A DNA stretch of 64,000 nt from Flavobacterium sp. WV_118_3 (GCF_039778605.1 NZ_CP156060.1:3252001-3316000), one strand, 5' to 3'. Counted from the stretch's first letter, positions 45,851 to 55,363 are shown. Notes: generated by a model from the sequence alone, not told the origin. Numbers and translations: made by a program.

Positions 45851-46270
45851 ATGACGATAAAAGCAATTCAGGAGGAGATTGTAGACGAATTCTCGATGTT
45901 TGATGACTGGATGCAACGGTACGAATACATCATTGAACTGGGGAAAAGTTTACCGCTCATTGAAGAACAGTATAAACAAGACGAAAATATAATTAAAGGC
46001 TGCCAGTCGAAAGTATGGTTGTATGCGGAAGAGAAAGACGGAAATATCGTTTTTACGGCCGATAGCGATGCCATCCTGACCAAAGGGATTATTGCCATCC
46101 TGATCCGTACCTTTTCGAACCAGTCGGCGCAGGCTATTTTAGAAGCCAATACCGATTTTATCGACGAAATCGGATTAAAAGAACACTTATCACCAACCCG
46201 TGCGAATGGACTGGTGTCGATGATCAAACAAATTAAAATGTATGCTTTGGCGTTTCAGTCCAAAAATTAA
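45851..46270 (+). CDS. sufE: Cysteine desulfuration protein SufE
   Basis: A 139-residue sulfur-transfer partner of SufS that accepts persulfide on Cys in IIKGCQSKVWLYAE (about residue 51). The overall pattern (DDWMQRYEYIIELGKSLP, LSPTRANGL) is typical of SufE. It lies 4 bp after the lipoprotein gene and 5 bp before the DUF59 gene. Confidence 0.96.
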   Translation: MTIKAIQEEIVDEFSMFDDWMQRYEYIIELGKSLPLIEEQYKQDENIIKGCQSKVWLYAEEKDGNIVFTADSDAILTKGIIAILIRTFSNQSAQAILEANTDFIDEIGLKEHLSPTRANGLVSMIKQIKMYALAFQSKN

Positions 46271-46275
46271 AGGTT

Positions 46276-46599
46276 ATGGAAGAATTTAACGATACTATAA
46301 ATCTGGGAGAAAATGTGGTAACAGTACTGAAAGGTATTTATGATCCTGAAATTCCGGTAGATATTTACGAATTGGGTCTTATTTATGATGTAATGATCAA
46401 TGAAGACAATGACGTAAAGATCTTAATGACACTTACTTCACCAAACTGTCCGGTAGCGGAAACTTTACCGATGGAAGTAGAAGAAAAAATCAAATCCATC
46501 GATGCGGTAAAATCCTGTGAAGTGGAAATCACGTTCGATCCGCCATGGAGTAAAGACCTGATGAGCGAAGAAGCCAAACTCGAACTGGGAATGCTGTAA
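46276..46599 (+). CDS. SufT-type DUF59/MIP18 family Fe-S protein
   Basis: A 107-residue protein of the MIP18/PaaD-like family. The motifs are IYDPEIPVDIYELGLIYDV (about residues 22-40) and LTSPNCPVAETLP with the conserved Cys (about 58-68). Members of this family in suf operons (SufT) help deliver or mature Fe-S clusters. Its stop TAA and the next gene's ATG share a base, so translation is coupled. Confidence 0.93.
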   Translation: MEEFNDTINLGENVVTVLKGIYDPEIPVDIYELGLIYDVMINEDNDVKILMTLTSPNCPVAETLPMEVEEKIKSIDAVKSCEVEITFDPPWSKDLMSEEAKLELGML

Positions 46600-47102
46600 T
46601 GGAAGAGATTGTAAACAGAGTCGCGAATAGTGTTTTGCAGGTTTTTGACCTGGAAGACTATTATCCGGAAGGGCCTCGTTTTTCCATTGATATTTCGCAA
46701 TGGCTTTACGAAGGTCTGGTGCTGCGCGAAAAAGATTTCCGCGAACAGCTTAAAAACCATAACTGGGAGACCTATAAAGACGGTTTTGTGGCACTATCCT
46801 GTAGTACGGATGCGATTGTTCCTGCGTGGGCATTTATGTTAATCACGGCTTATTTGGAGCCGGTTGCCAAAAATGTTTTCTGGGGAACGATTCCGCAAAT
46901 GGAAATTGGATTGTATCAGGAAATACTGCAAAAGCTGGATTATAGCAGTTATCAGGATAAACCGGTGATCATCAAAGGGTGCTCCCGCAAACCGGTTCCG
47001 CAGGAAGTCTATGTGCTGGCCACGCAAAAGCTGATGCCGGTTGCCAAAAGCATTATGTTTGGCGAAGCCTGTTCGGCCGTTCCGGTTTATAAACGCAAAT
47101 AG
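46599..47102 (+). CDS. DUF2480 family protein
   Basis: A 167-residue soluble protein resembling the Bacteroidetes DUF2480 family (EEIVNRVANSVLQVFDLEDY at the N-terminus, then AIVPAWAFMLITAYLEP and FGEACSAVPVYK at the end). It overlaps the SufT gene by one base. Its steady place behind suf genes suggests a role in Fe-S metabolism, which is inference. It is the last gene of the block. Confidence 0.88.
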   Translation: MEEIVNRVANSVLQVFDLEDYYPEGPRFSIDISQWLYEGLVLREKDFREQLKNHNWETYKDGFVALSCSTDAIVPAWAFMLITAYLEPVAKNVFWGTIPQMEIGLYQEILQKLDYSSYQDKPVIIKGCSRKPVPQEVYVLATQKLMPVAKSIMFGEACSAVPVYKRK

Positions 47103-47123
47103 TATTTGTCGGTTTTTACACAG

Positions 47124-47176
47124 TTTTTTGTGATTTTTTTGTGATTTTTTTGTGATTTTTTTGTGATTTTTTGTTA
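47124..47176 (+). repeat. Phased T-tracts: 11-bp tandem repeat
   Basis: About four and a half copies of an 11-bp unit made of seven T followed by GTGA, with exact 11-bp spacing. Runs of T (A-tracts on the other strand) repeated once per helical turn give intrinsically curved DNA. It lies 28 bp before the start codon of the DUF3078 gene, in the promoter position. Confidence 0.9.
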
Positions 47177-47203
47177 CCTTGTGTGAAACAGAAAATTCTA
47201 CCT

Positions 47204-48076
47204 ATGAGAAAAATTGCATTGACACTGCTTTGTTTTATCGGTACTATGGCCGTTCAAGCACAGGAACCTGTTCAGGATACTACAAAACACTGGACAACCA
47301 AAGGGAATATTTCATTCCTTCTTAATCAATCGGCCTTTAACAATTGGGTTGCCGGAGGAGAAAACAATATCGCCGGTAATCTGGGCGTGAATTACGATTT
47401 TAATTATAAGAAGGGTGACTGGTCCTGGGACAATAAAATTATTGCCGCCTACGGGCTTGTAAAAACGAAGAACTCCGCTTTTGAAAAGAAAACGGACGAC
47501 CGACTGGAGTTAAACTCGCTATTGGGTAAAAAAGCGGCTGGTTACTGGTATTATTCTGCTTTTTTAAACTTTAAAACGCAGATGACAAAAGGATACAAGT
47601 ATGGGACGGATGCCGATGGTGCCGAAACCCGAAGTGAATATACCAACTTTCTGTCTCCGGGATACCTGTCTTTTGGTCCGGGTATGCTTTGGAAAAAAAG
47701 TGATAATCTGAAAGTAAACCTTTCACCGGCGACTTCTAAGTTAACATTTGTTGACAAGAATTTTACCTTGCCCAATCAGGGTTATTTTGGCGTGGATGAA
47801 GGAAAAAGTATGCGATATGAATTGGGTTTTAACGCATCGGCCTATTATAAGTTTAACCTGATGGAAAATGTATCGGTTGAAAATATACTAAACCTGTACT
47901 CCAATTATCTGGAGGATCCGCAAAACGTCGATTTGGATTATCAGTTAAATATCGTGATGAAAATCAACAAATATTTATCGACCAATCTGGCTTTCCAAAC
48001 CATTTATGATGACAATGCTTTTAAAGGATTTCAGATCCGTCAGGTATTGGGACTTGGAATCAATTACGGATTTTAA
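47204..48076 (+). CDS. DUF3078 outer-membrane protein
   Basis: A 290-residue protein with a signal peptide (GTMAVQAQEPV). The segments WTTKGNISFLLNQSAFNNWV and GGENNIAGNLGVNYDFNY are typical of DUF3078, and the amphipathic strands to the C-terminus (LGLGINYGF) suggest a beta-barrel. Function unknown. I chose the ATG at 47204; a TTG start at 47171 lies inside the T-tract array and would spoil the signal peptide. Confidence 0.9.
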   Translation: MRKIALTLLCFIGTMAVQAQEPVQDTTKHWTTKGNISFLLNQSAFNNWVAGGENNIAGNLGVNYDFNYKKGDWSWDNKIIAAYGLVKTKNSAFEKKTDDRLELNSLLGKKAAGYWYYSAFLNFKTQMTKGYKYGTDADGAETRSEYTNFLSPGYLSFGPGMLWKKSDNLKVNLSPATSKLTFVDKNFTLPNQGYFGVDEGKSMRYELGFNASAYYKFNLMENVSVENILNLYSNYLEDPQNVDLDYQLNIVMKINKYLSTNLAFQTIYDDNAFKGFQIRQVLGLGINYGF

Positions 48077-48077
48077 A

Positions 48078-48118
48078 ATTTACACCTGACAGTTTTTTAA
48101 AACCTGTCAGGTGTAAAT
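48078..48118. terminator. Long hairpin, repeat family copy 2
   Basis: TTTACACCTGACAG pairs with CTGTCAGGTGTAAA around an AT-rich loop. It is nearly the same as the hairpin at 14591-14623. It directly follows the DUF3078 stop. Confidence 0.75.
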
Positions 48119-48131
48119 AATAGTGTAAATA

Positions 48132-48157
48132 AAAAGGCTGTCCACCGACAGCCTTTT
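48132..48157. terminator. Bidirectional terminator before hflX end
   Basis: AAAAGGCTGTC pairs with GACAGCCTTTT around CACC, with A- and T-runs suited to either strand. It lies 1 bp from the end of the minus-strand hflX gene. Confidence 0.85.
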
Positions 48158-48158
48158 G

Positions 48159-49391
48159 TTATTCTTCATCTTCCTTTTCAACGGCATCCTTATAATCAGG
48201 ATATAGGAAATTATTATAAGGGAAGCGCGTAATGTGAATTGTTCGTACGGCTTCGTATACTTTTTCACGGAATTCCTCGAAATTTTGTTTACTGGTTGCC
48301 GAAATAAATAAGGCATTGTTTTCGCCTACTTTCGACATCCAGGTGTTTTTCCACTCGTCCAATGTATAGTGTTTGGTTGTCCGTTCGGTAATCAGATCAT
48401 CGGAGTCAATCGTCAGGTGTTTATAAGCGTCGATCTTGTTAAATACCATGATCGTTGGTTTATCGGCACTTTTAATATCCTGTAAAATCTGATTTACAGA
48501 GGCGATATGATCTTCAAAATCGGGATGCGAAATATCTACCACATGTAATAATAAATCGGCTTCGCGTACTTCGTCCAGCGTACTTTTAAAGGATTCCACC
48601 AATTGTGTTGGTAATTTGCGGATAAATCCAACGGTATCCGATAACAGGAATGGTAAGTTCTTGATCACTACTTTACGAACGGTGGTATCTAAAGTGGCGA
48701 ATAGTTTGTTTTCGACAAACACATCACTTTTACCAATGGCATTCATTAAAGTCGATTTTCCTACGTTGGTATAGCCCACCAAGGCCACGCGAACCATAGC
48801 ACCGCGGTTGCTTCGTTGTACGGACATCTGACGGTCGATGGTTTTGATTTTCTCTTTTAATAAAGCGATACGATCCCTAACAATACGACGGTCGGTTTCA
48901 ATCTCGGTTTCACCGGGACCACGCATACCAATACCACCTCGCTGTCGTTCAAGGTGCGTCCACATACCCGAAAGACGGGGTAGCAAATACTGACATTGTG
49001 CCAGTTCTACCTGTGTACGGGCATAGGATGTTTCGGCTCTTTGCGCAAAAATATCCAGGATAAGGTTGGTACGATCCAGAACTTTACAGTCCAAAAGTTT
49101 GGAAATGTTTTTTTGCTGTGCCGGTGTAAGCTCGTCGTCAAAAATCACGGTTTTAACGTCGTTATCTTTTATATAGTATTGGATCTCTTCCATTTTACCG
49201 GTTCCCACAAATGTTTTGGGGTTGGGTTTGTCCATTTTTTGAGAAAAACGCTTCACCACTTCACCTCCGGCTGTAAAAGTCAGAAATTCGAGTTCATCCA
49301 GATACTCGCTAAGTTTTTCCTCACTTTGCTCTTTGGTTATGATTCCGACAATTACGGTTTTTTCAAAATTTATTACTTCTTTCTCTAACAT
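48159..49391 (-). CDS. hflX: Ribosome-associated GTPase HflX
   Basis: A 410-residue GTPase that can split or rescue stalled ribosomes. The HflX N-terminal domain is followed by RGGIGMRGPGETEIETDRR (about residue 158). The G motifs are GYTNVGKST (G1), DTVGF (G3), FNKIDAY (G4) and SATSK (G5). The length is normal. It is convergent with the DUF3078 gene. Confidence 0.97.
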   Translation of the reverse strand: MLEKEVINFEKTVIVGIITKEQSEEKLSEYLDELEFLTFTAGGEVVKRFSQKMDKPNPKTFVGTGKMEEIQYYIKDNDVKTVIFDDELTPAQQKNISKLLDCKVLDRTNLILDIFAQRAETSYARTQVELAQCQYLLPRLSGMWTHLERQRGGIGMRGPGETEIETDRRIVRDRIALLKEKIKTIDRQMSVQRSNRGAMVRVALVGYTNVGKSTLMNAIGKSDVFVENKLFATLDTTVRKVVIKNLPFLLSDTVGFIRKLPTQLVESFKSTLDEVREADLLLHVVDISHPDFEDHIASVNQILQDIKSADKPTIMVFNKIDAYKHLTIDSDDLITERTTKHYTLDEWKNTWMSKVGENNALFISATSKQNFEEFREKVYEAVRTIHITRFPYNNFLYPDYKDAVEKEDEE

Positions 49392-49550
49392 TCTTTTCTA
49401 TTAAAGTACAAAAATAAGCATTTCAGGATTAATCGGAATAAATTATTAAATCATAACTAAAGAAGCATTTTGTATTACAAACAGGCCATAAAGTATTTTT
49501 TTTACTAAATGGATAGGATTTTTGTATTGCCTCACCAATTAAAATATTTA

Positions 49551-52313
49551 ATGATGAAGAAAACGTTCCTGATGCTATTGATGATTATGCTTAATTCTAT
49601 TTGTTTCTCTCAGGTTTTTCCGGAAGGATTTGAAGGAAGCTTTCCGCCTTCCGGTTCGGAAGGAGCCTGGATCGTAACGCACAACGGAATAGGGATGGGA
49701 CCGATGAACCGGAATATCTGGAAACAAACGCCTCGTATTACGAGTGTGTATAATCCACATTCCGGAAATTATGCTGCTATGGTCGAAAAAATAAACATTG
49801 GAGACGGTAAAACAGAAGAAGACTGGCTTATTGCACCCAAAGTTGCCATTCCGGTCGGTGGCGAATTGTCCTTCTATATTTTGCATGGACGTGCCGGTGA
49901 TCAGGGATCCAAACTCAAAATAAAGATTTCAAAAACAGCTCAAACGGATCTGTCTTCTTTTACAGAAGTAGCTGAATTCTCAGAAAGTCAAATTGGTTCT
50001 GTTTCAGGTGTCTATAAAAAGATGACGATTACTTTTAACGAACAACACGTCACAGCAGATGAAATGGTTTATATCGCCTTTGTGCGCGTGCATAAGCAGA
50101 CGGAAGGTAGTACTGGTGACCGCTTTTTGATTGATGATATCGAATTGAAATCTCCCTGTGTTACACCAAAGGATATCAAGATAACGAATGTTACCGCCAA
50201 TTCGGCAGTGTTAGCCTGGGCGCTTCCGGACAGTCCCGGAAAATGGGAAATCGAACTGATTGCTGCTGCTTCGCCACTTTCCGAAAGTACTACTGTAACC
50301 GAAAACCAATATGTTGTCATAAATCTTAATCCTCAAACGACCTATCGCTTCAGAGTGCGGTCGGAATGTGGGGAAATGGCATACAGTGAATGGAGTGATT
50401 TCTATGCGTTTACTACCCTTGTGAATAATGACGAGTGCCGTAATGCTCAAACGATTCCTGTAAACGAAGATCAATCCTGTAGTAAAGTAGTACCGGTATC
50501 TTTTTTAGGAACTACGATAACCGGATCCGATAGCTGTGTACCGGATAATAATGGCGATATATGGTTTTCTTTTACGGCTACTCATGAAACTCATATGATT
50601 GACCTGATTAATTTCAAAGGAAACGCAAAACCGGTTGCCATAACGATGTATGAAGGAAAACAATGTGATCAAATACAACCAATATATTGTAATACCACTA
50701 ATTCTTTACTGGCATTGGGATTGCGGATAGGGACTGTTTATACCCTCCGGCTGGCGGTTAATAGTCTGCGTGGAAAAACAACCTTTAGCTTTGATCTCTG
50801 TGTTAAGATACCGGATGTTGTCCAGAGCAAGGCTACAGATTGTCTGGTTTATACTGTAAATCCGGATTTTGAAAAGCCTTTACATCAGGTGAAATCAGCA
50901 TATCCCCAACTTTATAATCAGCACAGTGTTCCGGGATGGAAAACAACAGCGGAAAATAACCATATAAAATTTTGGCATTCGGGTAATAATCTGAATATAC
51001 AGGCTTATTCAGGAACTCAGTTTGTTGAAATTAATGAAACGGAAGGTTCGGATATATACCAGGATTACGCGACGGCAGTTCCTATATCCTTTCGGTGTCG
51101 TTTTTTGCACAGAGGTCGGGATAATGAAAGTTCCTGTGCACTCTATGCCGGTCCGCCGGAAGGTCCCTTTGCTTTAGTTGTGATCGCTACAACAGGGAAC
51201 AATGCCTGGAAGGAGTATGTCGGAACGTACGCTGTTCCGGAGAATCAGCCTGTAACCCGTTTTATTTTTAAAAACCAGTCAGGTAGTGGCAACCTTCTGG
51301 ATGATTTTGAGCTAAAAAGCGATAATAGTATTATCACACCAGGCCCTATACTGTTAAATTGTGCCAACGTTTTGGCAAATGTCTCAGCAAAAGGGGAGGG
51401 TGTCTGGCTGGCCGATACTAATAATCCCGGAACATCTACGATAGGGGATTATCATGCCAATAAAACTACGATCTCCGGATTTACAACAAGCGGAACCTAT
51501 CGTTACTACTGGAAAACAGCATATTGTGTTGATATACTTGATGTGAAAATTGATAATGAGGATAAAACAACCCTTCTGACGTTTAATCCGATCGGGCCAA
51601 TTTGCCCGGGAGCAGCCGTTCCGAAATTACCCAGCCGTTCGAAAGAAGGAATAGCAGGTGCCTGGATGCCACCGGTAATCAGTAATGCTATTACGACGAC
51701 TTATATCTTTACCCCGTATGCCAATCAATGCGTAAAACAAGGTATTACAGCATCGCTTACAGTAGCAGTACAACCGATAGCGGTAACTGTTCTTAGTGAT
51801 TGTACCGATGATGAAGTCGTGCTGAAAATACAACCAGAAGAAGGAAATACTTTTGACCTGACAAAGACTCATTTTCAATGGTTCTGTGATAAAAAAGGAA
51901 AAGTAGGCGATAATATGCCTGATTTTAATGTGACTCGTTATTGCCGGGATTGGATTAATGATGTTGCTTTTCCGATTGTTTTTACGGTTGAAGTTACTGT
52001 AGCAGGTAGATGCTCCGTTACAAAAGAAATTGTCGTCAAAGGGCTGCGTTGTCAGATTCAAAAAGGGATCTCGCCCAATAACGATAATTTGAACGACACT
52101 TTTGATTTAACGGGGTTTAGTGTCGAAAAACTAAGCATTTTTAACCGATACGGTACGGAAGTTTACAGTCATGGTGCAGGCTATACCAACCAATGGTTCG
52201 GACAATCCAAAAATGGCAGTGAGTTGCCGGATAGCACCTATTTCTATGTTATTGATTTGGAAAAAGGTGAAACAAAAACGGGTTGGGTTTATATCAGCAG
52301 AGAAAATAGATAA
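49551..52313 (+). CDS. T9SS type B surface protein, module 1
   Basis: A 920-residue secreted protein. The signal peptide ends NSICFSQ. The mature N-terminus (FPEGFEGSFPPSGSEG, WLIAPKVAIP) is a cleaved-adhesin/choice-of-anchor-J-type domain. An FN3 domain follows (NVTANSAVLAWALPDSPGKW, about residue 208), then a PPC-like domain (NDECRNAQTIPVNEDQSC), a lectin-like domain (PDFEKPLH to LLDDFELK) and Ig-like regions. The C-terminal 85 residues (GISPNNDNLNDTFDL, LSIFNRYGTEVY) are the gliding-associated type B sorting domain that directs T9SS export. The ATG at 49551 (or 49554) gives a normal signal. A PorP gene follows. Confidence 0.9.
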   Translation: MMKKTFLMLLMIMLNSICFSQVFPEGFEGSFPPSGSEGAWIVTHNGIGMGPMNRNIWKQTPRITSVYNPHSGNYAAMVEKINIGDGKTEEDWLIAPKVAIPVGGELSFYILHGRAGDQGSKLKIKISKTAQTDLSSFTEVAEFSESQIGSVSGVYKKMTITFNEQHVTADEMVYIAFVRVHKQTEGSTGDRFLIDDIELKSPCVTPKDIKITNVTANSAVLAWALPDSPGKWEIELIAAASPLSESTTVTENQYVVINLNPQTTYRFRVRSECGEMAYSEWSDFYAFTTLVNNDECRNAQTIPVNEDQSCSKVVPVSFLGTTITGSDSCVPDNNGDIWFSFTATHETHMIDLINFKGNAKPVAITMYEGKQCDQIQPIYCNTTNSLLALGLRIGTVYTLRLAVNSLRGKTTFSFDLCVKIPDVVQSKATDCLVYTVNPDFEKPLHQVKSAYPQLYNQHSVPGWKTTAENNHIKFWHSGNNLNIQAYSGTQFVEINETEGSDIYQDYATAVPISFRCRFLHRGRDNESSCALYAGPPEGPFALVVIATTGNNAWKEYVGTYAVPENQPVTRFIFKNQSGSGNLLDDFELKSDNSIITPGPILLNCANVLANVSAKGEGVWLADTNNPGTSTIGDYHANKTTISGFTTSGTYRYYWKTAYCVDILDVKIDNEDKTTLLTFNPIGPICPGAAVPKLPSRSKEGIAGAWMPPVISNAITTTYIFTPYANQCVKQGITASLTVAVQPIAVTVLSDCTDDEVVLKIQPEEGNTFDLTKTHFQWFCDKKGKVGDNMPDFNVTRYCRDWINDVAFPIVFTVEVTVAGRCSVTKEIVVKGLRCQIQKGISPNNDNLNDTFDLTGFSVEKLSIFNRYGTEVYSHGAGYTNQWFGQSKNGSELPDSTYFYVIDLEKGETKTGWVYISRENR

Positions 52314-52368
52314 TAACATCAGAGAACGCCTGATCGTGTTAGGGGATTTATTGAGAAGTAGTATAGCA

Positions 52369-53289
52369 ATGAAGAAAATATATTTGACCGCCTTTTTAGC
52401 CCTGATCGGATTAAAAGAGGCCTCAGCACAACAAGACCCACATTATACACAATACATGTATAATATGAATGTCATCAACCCGGCGTATGCCGGTTCGAAG
52501 GAGACCTTATCCTTTGGGTTGTTATACCGCAAGCAGTGGGTTGATCTTGAAGGGGCTCCGTCTACGGCTACCTTTTCGGGTCACAGTCCGGTAGGTAAGA
52601 ATGTAGGATTGGGACTTTCGGTAATTTCGGACAAGATCGGTCCTGTGAAAGAGAATAATGTGTACGCTGACTTCTCCTACACCTTAAACCTTGGTGGTGA
52701 ACACAAACTGGCTTTGGGATTAAAAGCGGGAGCGACTTTCCATAAGGTTGGGCTATTATCGGATGTAAGTCCGTATGTTCCGGATGCGAACGACCCTGCT
52801 TTTGCCGAGAACACCAGCCGTACGTTTTTTAACGCGGGAGCCGGATTGTTCTACTATACCAATAAGTACTATTTGGCAGCTTCGGTACCCAACATGTTAA
52901 AGTCGACGTATTTGGATTATAACGGCCGTAAATTCGGAAGTGATACCCAACACTATTTTGTAACGGGGGGATATGTATTCGATTTAAGCGAGAATGCAAA
53001 ATTCAAACCGTTCTTTATGGTGAAGTCGGCCTTCGATGCGCCAACTTCGTTTGATGTATCGACCAACTTCCTTTTTTATGACAAATTCGAAATCGGAGCT
53101 ACTTACCGATTGGACGATTCCTTCGGAGCGATGGTTAACTATGCCATTACGCCAAGCCTTCGTATCGGATATGCTTATGATCATATCGTATCCGATTTAA
53201 AAAAAACGGCATCATCATCGCATGAATTTATAGTACTGTTTGACCTCTGTTTTTCTAAAATTGCATCCAAATCGCCCCGATATTTCTAA
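52369..53289 (+). CDS. PorP/SprF family outer-membrane protein, module 1
   Basis: A 306-residue membrane protein. The signal peptide ends EASAQ, and the mature start QDPHYTQYMYNMNVINPAYAG is diagnostic of PorP/SprF. SprF-type proteins assist secretion or anchoring of type B CTD proteins by the T9SS. I use the ATG at 52369, matching its twin at 61710; the longer frame overlaps the adhesin gene. The two twins agree at almost every base from just before the start codon until about 35 codons from the end. Confidence 0.95.
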   Translation: MKKIYLTAFLALIGLKEASAQQDPHYTQYMYNMNVINPAYAGSKETLSFGLLYRKQWVDLEGAPSTATFSGHSPVGKNVGLGLSVISDKIGPVKENNVYADFSYTLNLGGEHKLALGLKAGATFHKVGLLSDVSPYVPDANDPAFAENTSRTFFNAGAGLFYYTNKYYLAASVPNMLKSTYLDYNGRKFGSDTQHYFVTGGYVFDLSENAKFKPFFMVKSAFDAPTSFDVSTNFLFYDKFEIGATYRLDDSFGAMVNYAITPSLRIGYAYDHIVSDLKKTASSSHEFIVLFDLCFSKIASKSPRYF

Positions 53290-53307
53290 CATTAAATAGC
53301 CTACAGT

Positions 53308-55224
53308 ATGAAAAAAATGGTCTTCGCTTTTGTTGTCGCAATTATTAGTTTTAAAGTAGCCGCTCAGCATGGAAATACCTATATAGCGGATAGTTATTTT
53401 AACCGTTCCGAATATGCCAATGCGGCTGATGCCTATTTGGAAGTAATGGATAAAAGTCAGAGGAAAGATAAAAATTATATATATAAACAACTGGCCGACA
53501 GTTATTACAATATGCCTGATGCTCCTAAAGCTAATGAATGGTATGCTAAGGTAATCGCTAAAAAACAAGATGCCGAAACCTATTATCATTATGCCGAGAT
53601 GTTAAAGGTAGAAGGAAAATACGAGGAAGCTAACAAACAAATGAAACAGTTTGTCAAAATGTCGCCCAAGGATCCGCGAGCAATTGCTTTTAAAGAAAAT
53701 CCAGACTATCTGACTAAATTAAATAATATCGTAAAAATTTTCGATCTGAAACGATTGGATTTTAATAGCGATAAATCGGACTTCGGTGCGTTTTTAAGTA
53801 GTGATAATATGCTATATTTTGCTTCAGCTCGTAACACTTCGCGTAAAATCTACGGATGGAACAATGAGCCGTTTTTGGATTTATATGCTGCTGTTTATAA
53901 TGCCAACGGAACCTTTAGTGAACCGGTGTTGGTCGATAATATCAACTCAAAATACCATGATGGACCGGCTACAATCAGCGCCGATGGGAATACGATGTAT
54001 TTTGCCAGTGAGAGTTTTAAGAAGAGATTGTTTCATCGGAATAAAGTGAAAAAAATAAAGCAAGGCCAGGTTAATTTGTTTAAAGCCATTAAAATAGACG
54101 GAAAATGGGGTGACATCAAACCCCTTCCGTTTAACAGTAAAGACTATTCTACCAGTAACCCAAGTTTGAGTAAAGACGGTAAAACATTGTACTTCTCCTC
54201 AAACATGCCCGGTTCGGTAGGAGGTGTGGATATCTGGAGAGTAACGCTCAATGAAGATGGTACTTATGGTAAACCTCAGAATCTGGGTAAAACAATCAAT
54301 ACTAAGGGAAATGAAAGTTTTCCGTTTGTGACAGACGATCATAAATTGTTTTTTGCATCTAATGGGCATCAGGGATTTGGTGGATTGGATGTTTACTGCG
54401 TCGATCTGGTTGGAAAAATGAAAGTTAGCAATCTGGGAAAACCGGTAAATTCTGCGAAAGATGACTTTGCCTTTAGTTTTAATAAAGCAAAAAACATCGG
54501 ATTCGTTTCAAGTAATCGCGACGGATCGGATAATATTTACAGCGTTATCCCGCTTGTTGTTTCCGAAAACACAATTCCGGAAGCGACTGAGACAGATTGG
54601 AAAGAAGCAAAAGAACCGGAAAAACCGATATTGCTTGTTGAGAACTCCGATCTTGTAAAAAAAGAGGCCGCAATTGGTGTCGATGGATTGGTGCAGGGAA
54701 TCAGGTTGCCAACCAAAGCGATGCTGAATCAATCGGACGATGCAAATGGGATTAGAACAACGGCATCCGAATCTATAGGCGCAGTAAAAAAAGAAGATGC
54801 AATCGTCGCTAGTAATACTGATAATGCGCATACAGCCGTAACAGGTGAAAACGCAAATCATACCATTGCTGTTGGAGCAAAAGCATTGGATGATATTTAT
54901 TTTGACTTCGATAAAAGTGTAATTAACGAGGTGGCGGCAAAAGAATTGGATAAACTGGTTCGAATAATGAACGAAAACCCGGAAATGGTTGTCATGGTAA
55001 AGTCGCATACGGACAGCCGCGGGAAACAAGGTTATAATTTAAAACTTTCGGTACAGCGGGCGGAAGCAACGGTTCAATATGTGATTTCTAAAGGTATCTC
55101 CCAAGAGCGGATTTACGGTGAAGGATATGGCGAAAGCCTTCCTAAAGTGAACTGTCAGGATGATTGTACCTTCTGGAAACATCTTCAGAATAGAAGATCG
55201 GAATTCATAATTGTTAAGAAATAA
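53308..55224 (+). CDS. TPR-PD40-OmpA family protein, module 1
   Basis: A 638-residue periplasmic protein. The signal peptide ends FKVAAQ. TPR-like helices (about residues 25-135) are followed by PD40/WD40-like beta-propeller repeats (LYFASARNTSRKIYG, GPATISADGNTMYFAS, NPSLSKDGKTLYFSS, about 160-410). A linker that differs from its paralogue lies at about 420-535. A C-terminal OmpA domain follows (YFDFDKSVINEVAAKEL, KSHTDSRGKQGYN) with the usual peptidoglycan-binding pattern. Such proteins may link the PorP channel to peptidoglycan. It follows porP by 18 bp. Confidence 0.93.
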   Translation: MKKMVFAFVVAIISFKVAAQHGNTYIADSYFNRSEYANAADAYLEVMDKSQRKDKNYIYKQLADSYYNMPDAPKANEWYAKVIAKKQDAETYYHYAEMLKVEGKYEEANKQMKQFVKMSPKDPRAIAFKENPDYLTKLNNIVKIFDLKRLDFNSDKSDFGAFLSSDNMLYFASARNTSRKIYGWNNEPFLDLYAAVYNANGTFSEPVLVDNINSKYHDGPATISADGNTMYFASESFKKRLFHRNKVKKIKQGQVNLFKAIKIDGKWGDIKPLPFNSKDYSTSNPSLSKDGKTLYFSSNMPGSVGGVDIWRVTLNEDGTYGKPQNLGKTINTKGNESFPFVTDDHKLFFASNGHQGFGGLDVYCVDLVGKMKVSNLGKPVNSAKDDFAFSFNKAKNIGFVSSNRDGSDNIYSVIPLVVSENTIPEATETDWKEAKEPEKPILLVENSDLVKKEAAIGVDGLVQGIRLPTKAMLNQSDDANGIRTTASESIGAVKKEDAIVASNTDNAHTAVTGENANHTIAVGAKALDDIYFDFDKSVINEVAAKELDKLVRIMNENPEMVVMVKSHTDSRGKQGYNLKLSVQRAEATVQYVISKGISQERIYGEGYGESLPKVNCQDDCTFWKHLQNRRSEFIIVKK

Positions 55225-55250
55225 ATAATAAAATAATTTAACAATACTCA

Positions 55251-55280
55251 AAGAGCAGCCTATATGGCTGCTTTTTTTGT
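55251..55280 (+). terminator. Terminator closing module 1
   Basis: AGCAGCC and GGCTGCT pair around TATAT, followed by a T-run. It separates the two modules. Confidence 0.85.
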
Positions 55281-55321
55281 GAATTTTAACATATAACGTT
55301 AAGTTATTGCTAATTTTATTT

Positions 55322-55329
55322 TATATTTG
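55322..55329 (+). promoter_or_regulatory. -7 promoter element for module 2
   Basis: TATATTTG fits TAnnTTTG, 34 bp before the giant adhesin start codon. This gives the second module its own promoter. Confidence 0.5.
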
Positions 55330-55363
55330 GGGATTAAACTTATCAAAAATCATAGGATTAATT

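Noticed and set aside
47124-47176. Tandem repeat as a CRISPR array
   Set aside because: The unit is 11 bp with no spacers; it is a low-complexity T-tract repeat.
52171-52368. Long N-terminal extension of the first PorP gene
   Set aside because: It overlaps the adhesin gene in another frame and would hide the signal peptide; the twin gene at 61710 has no such extension.
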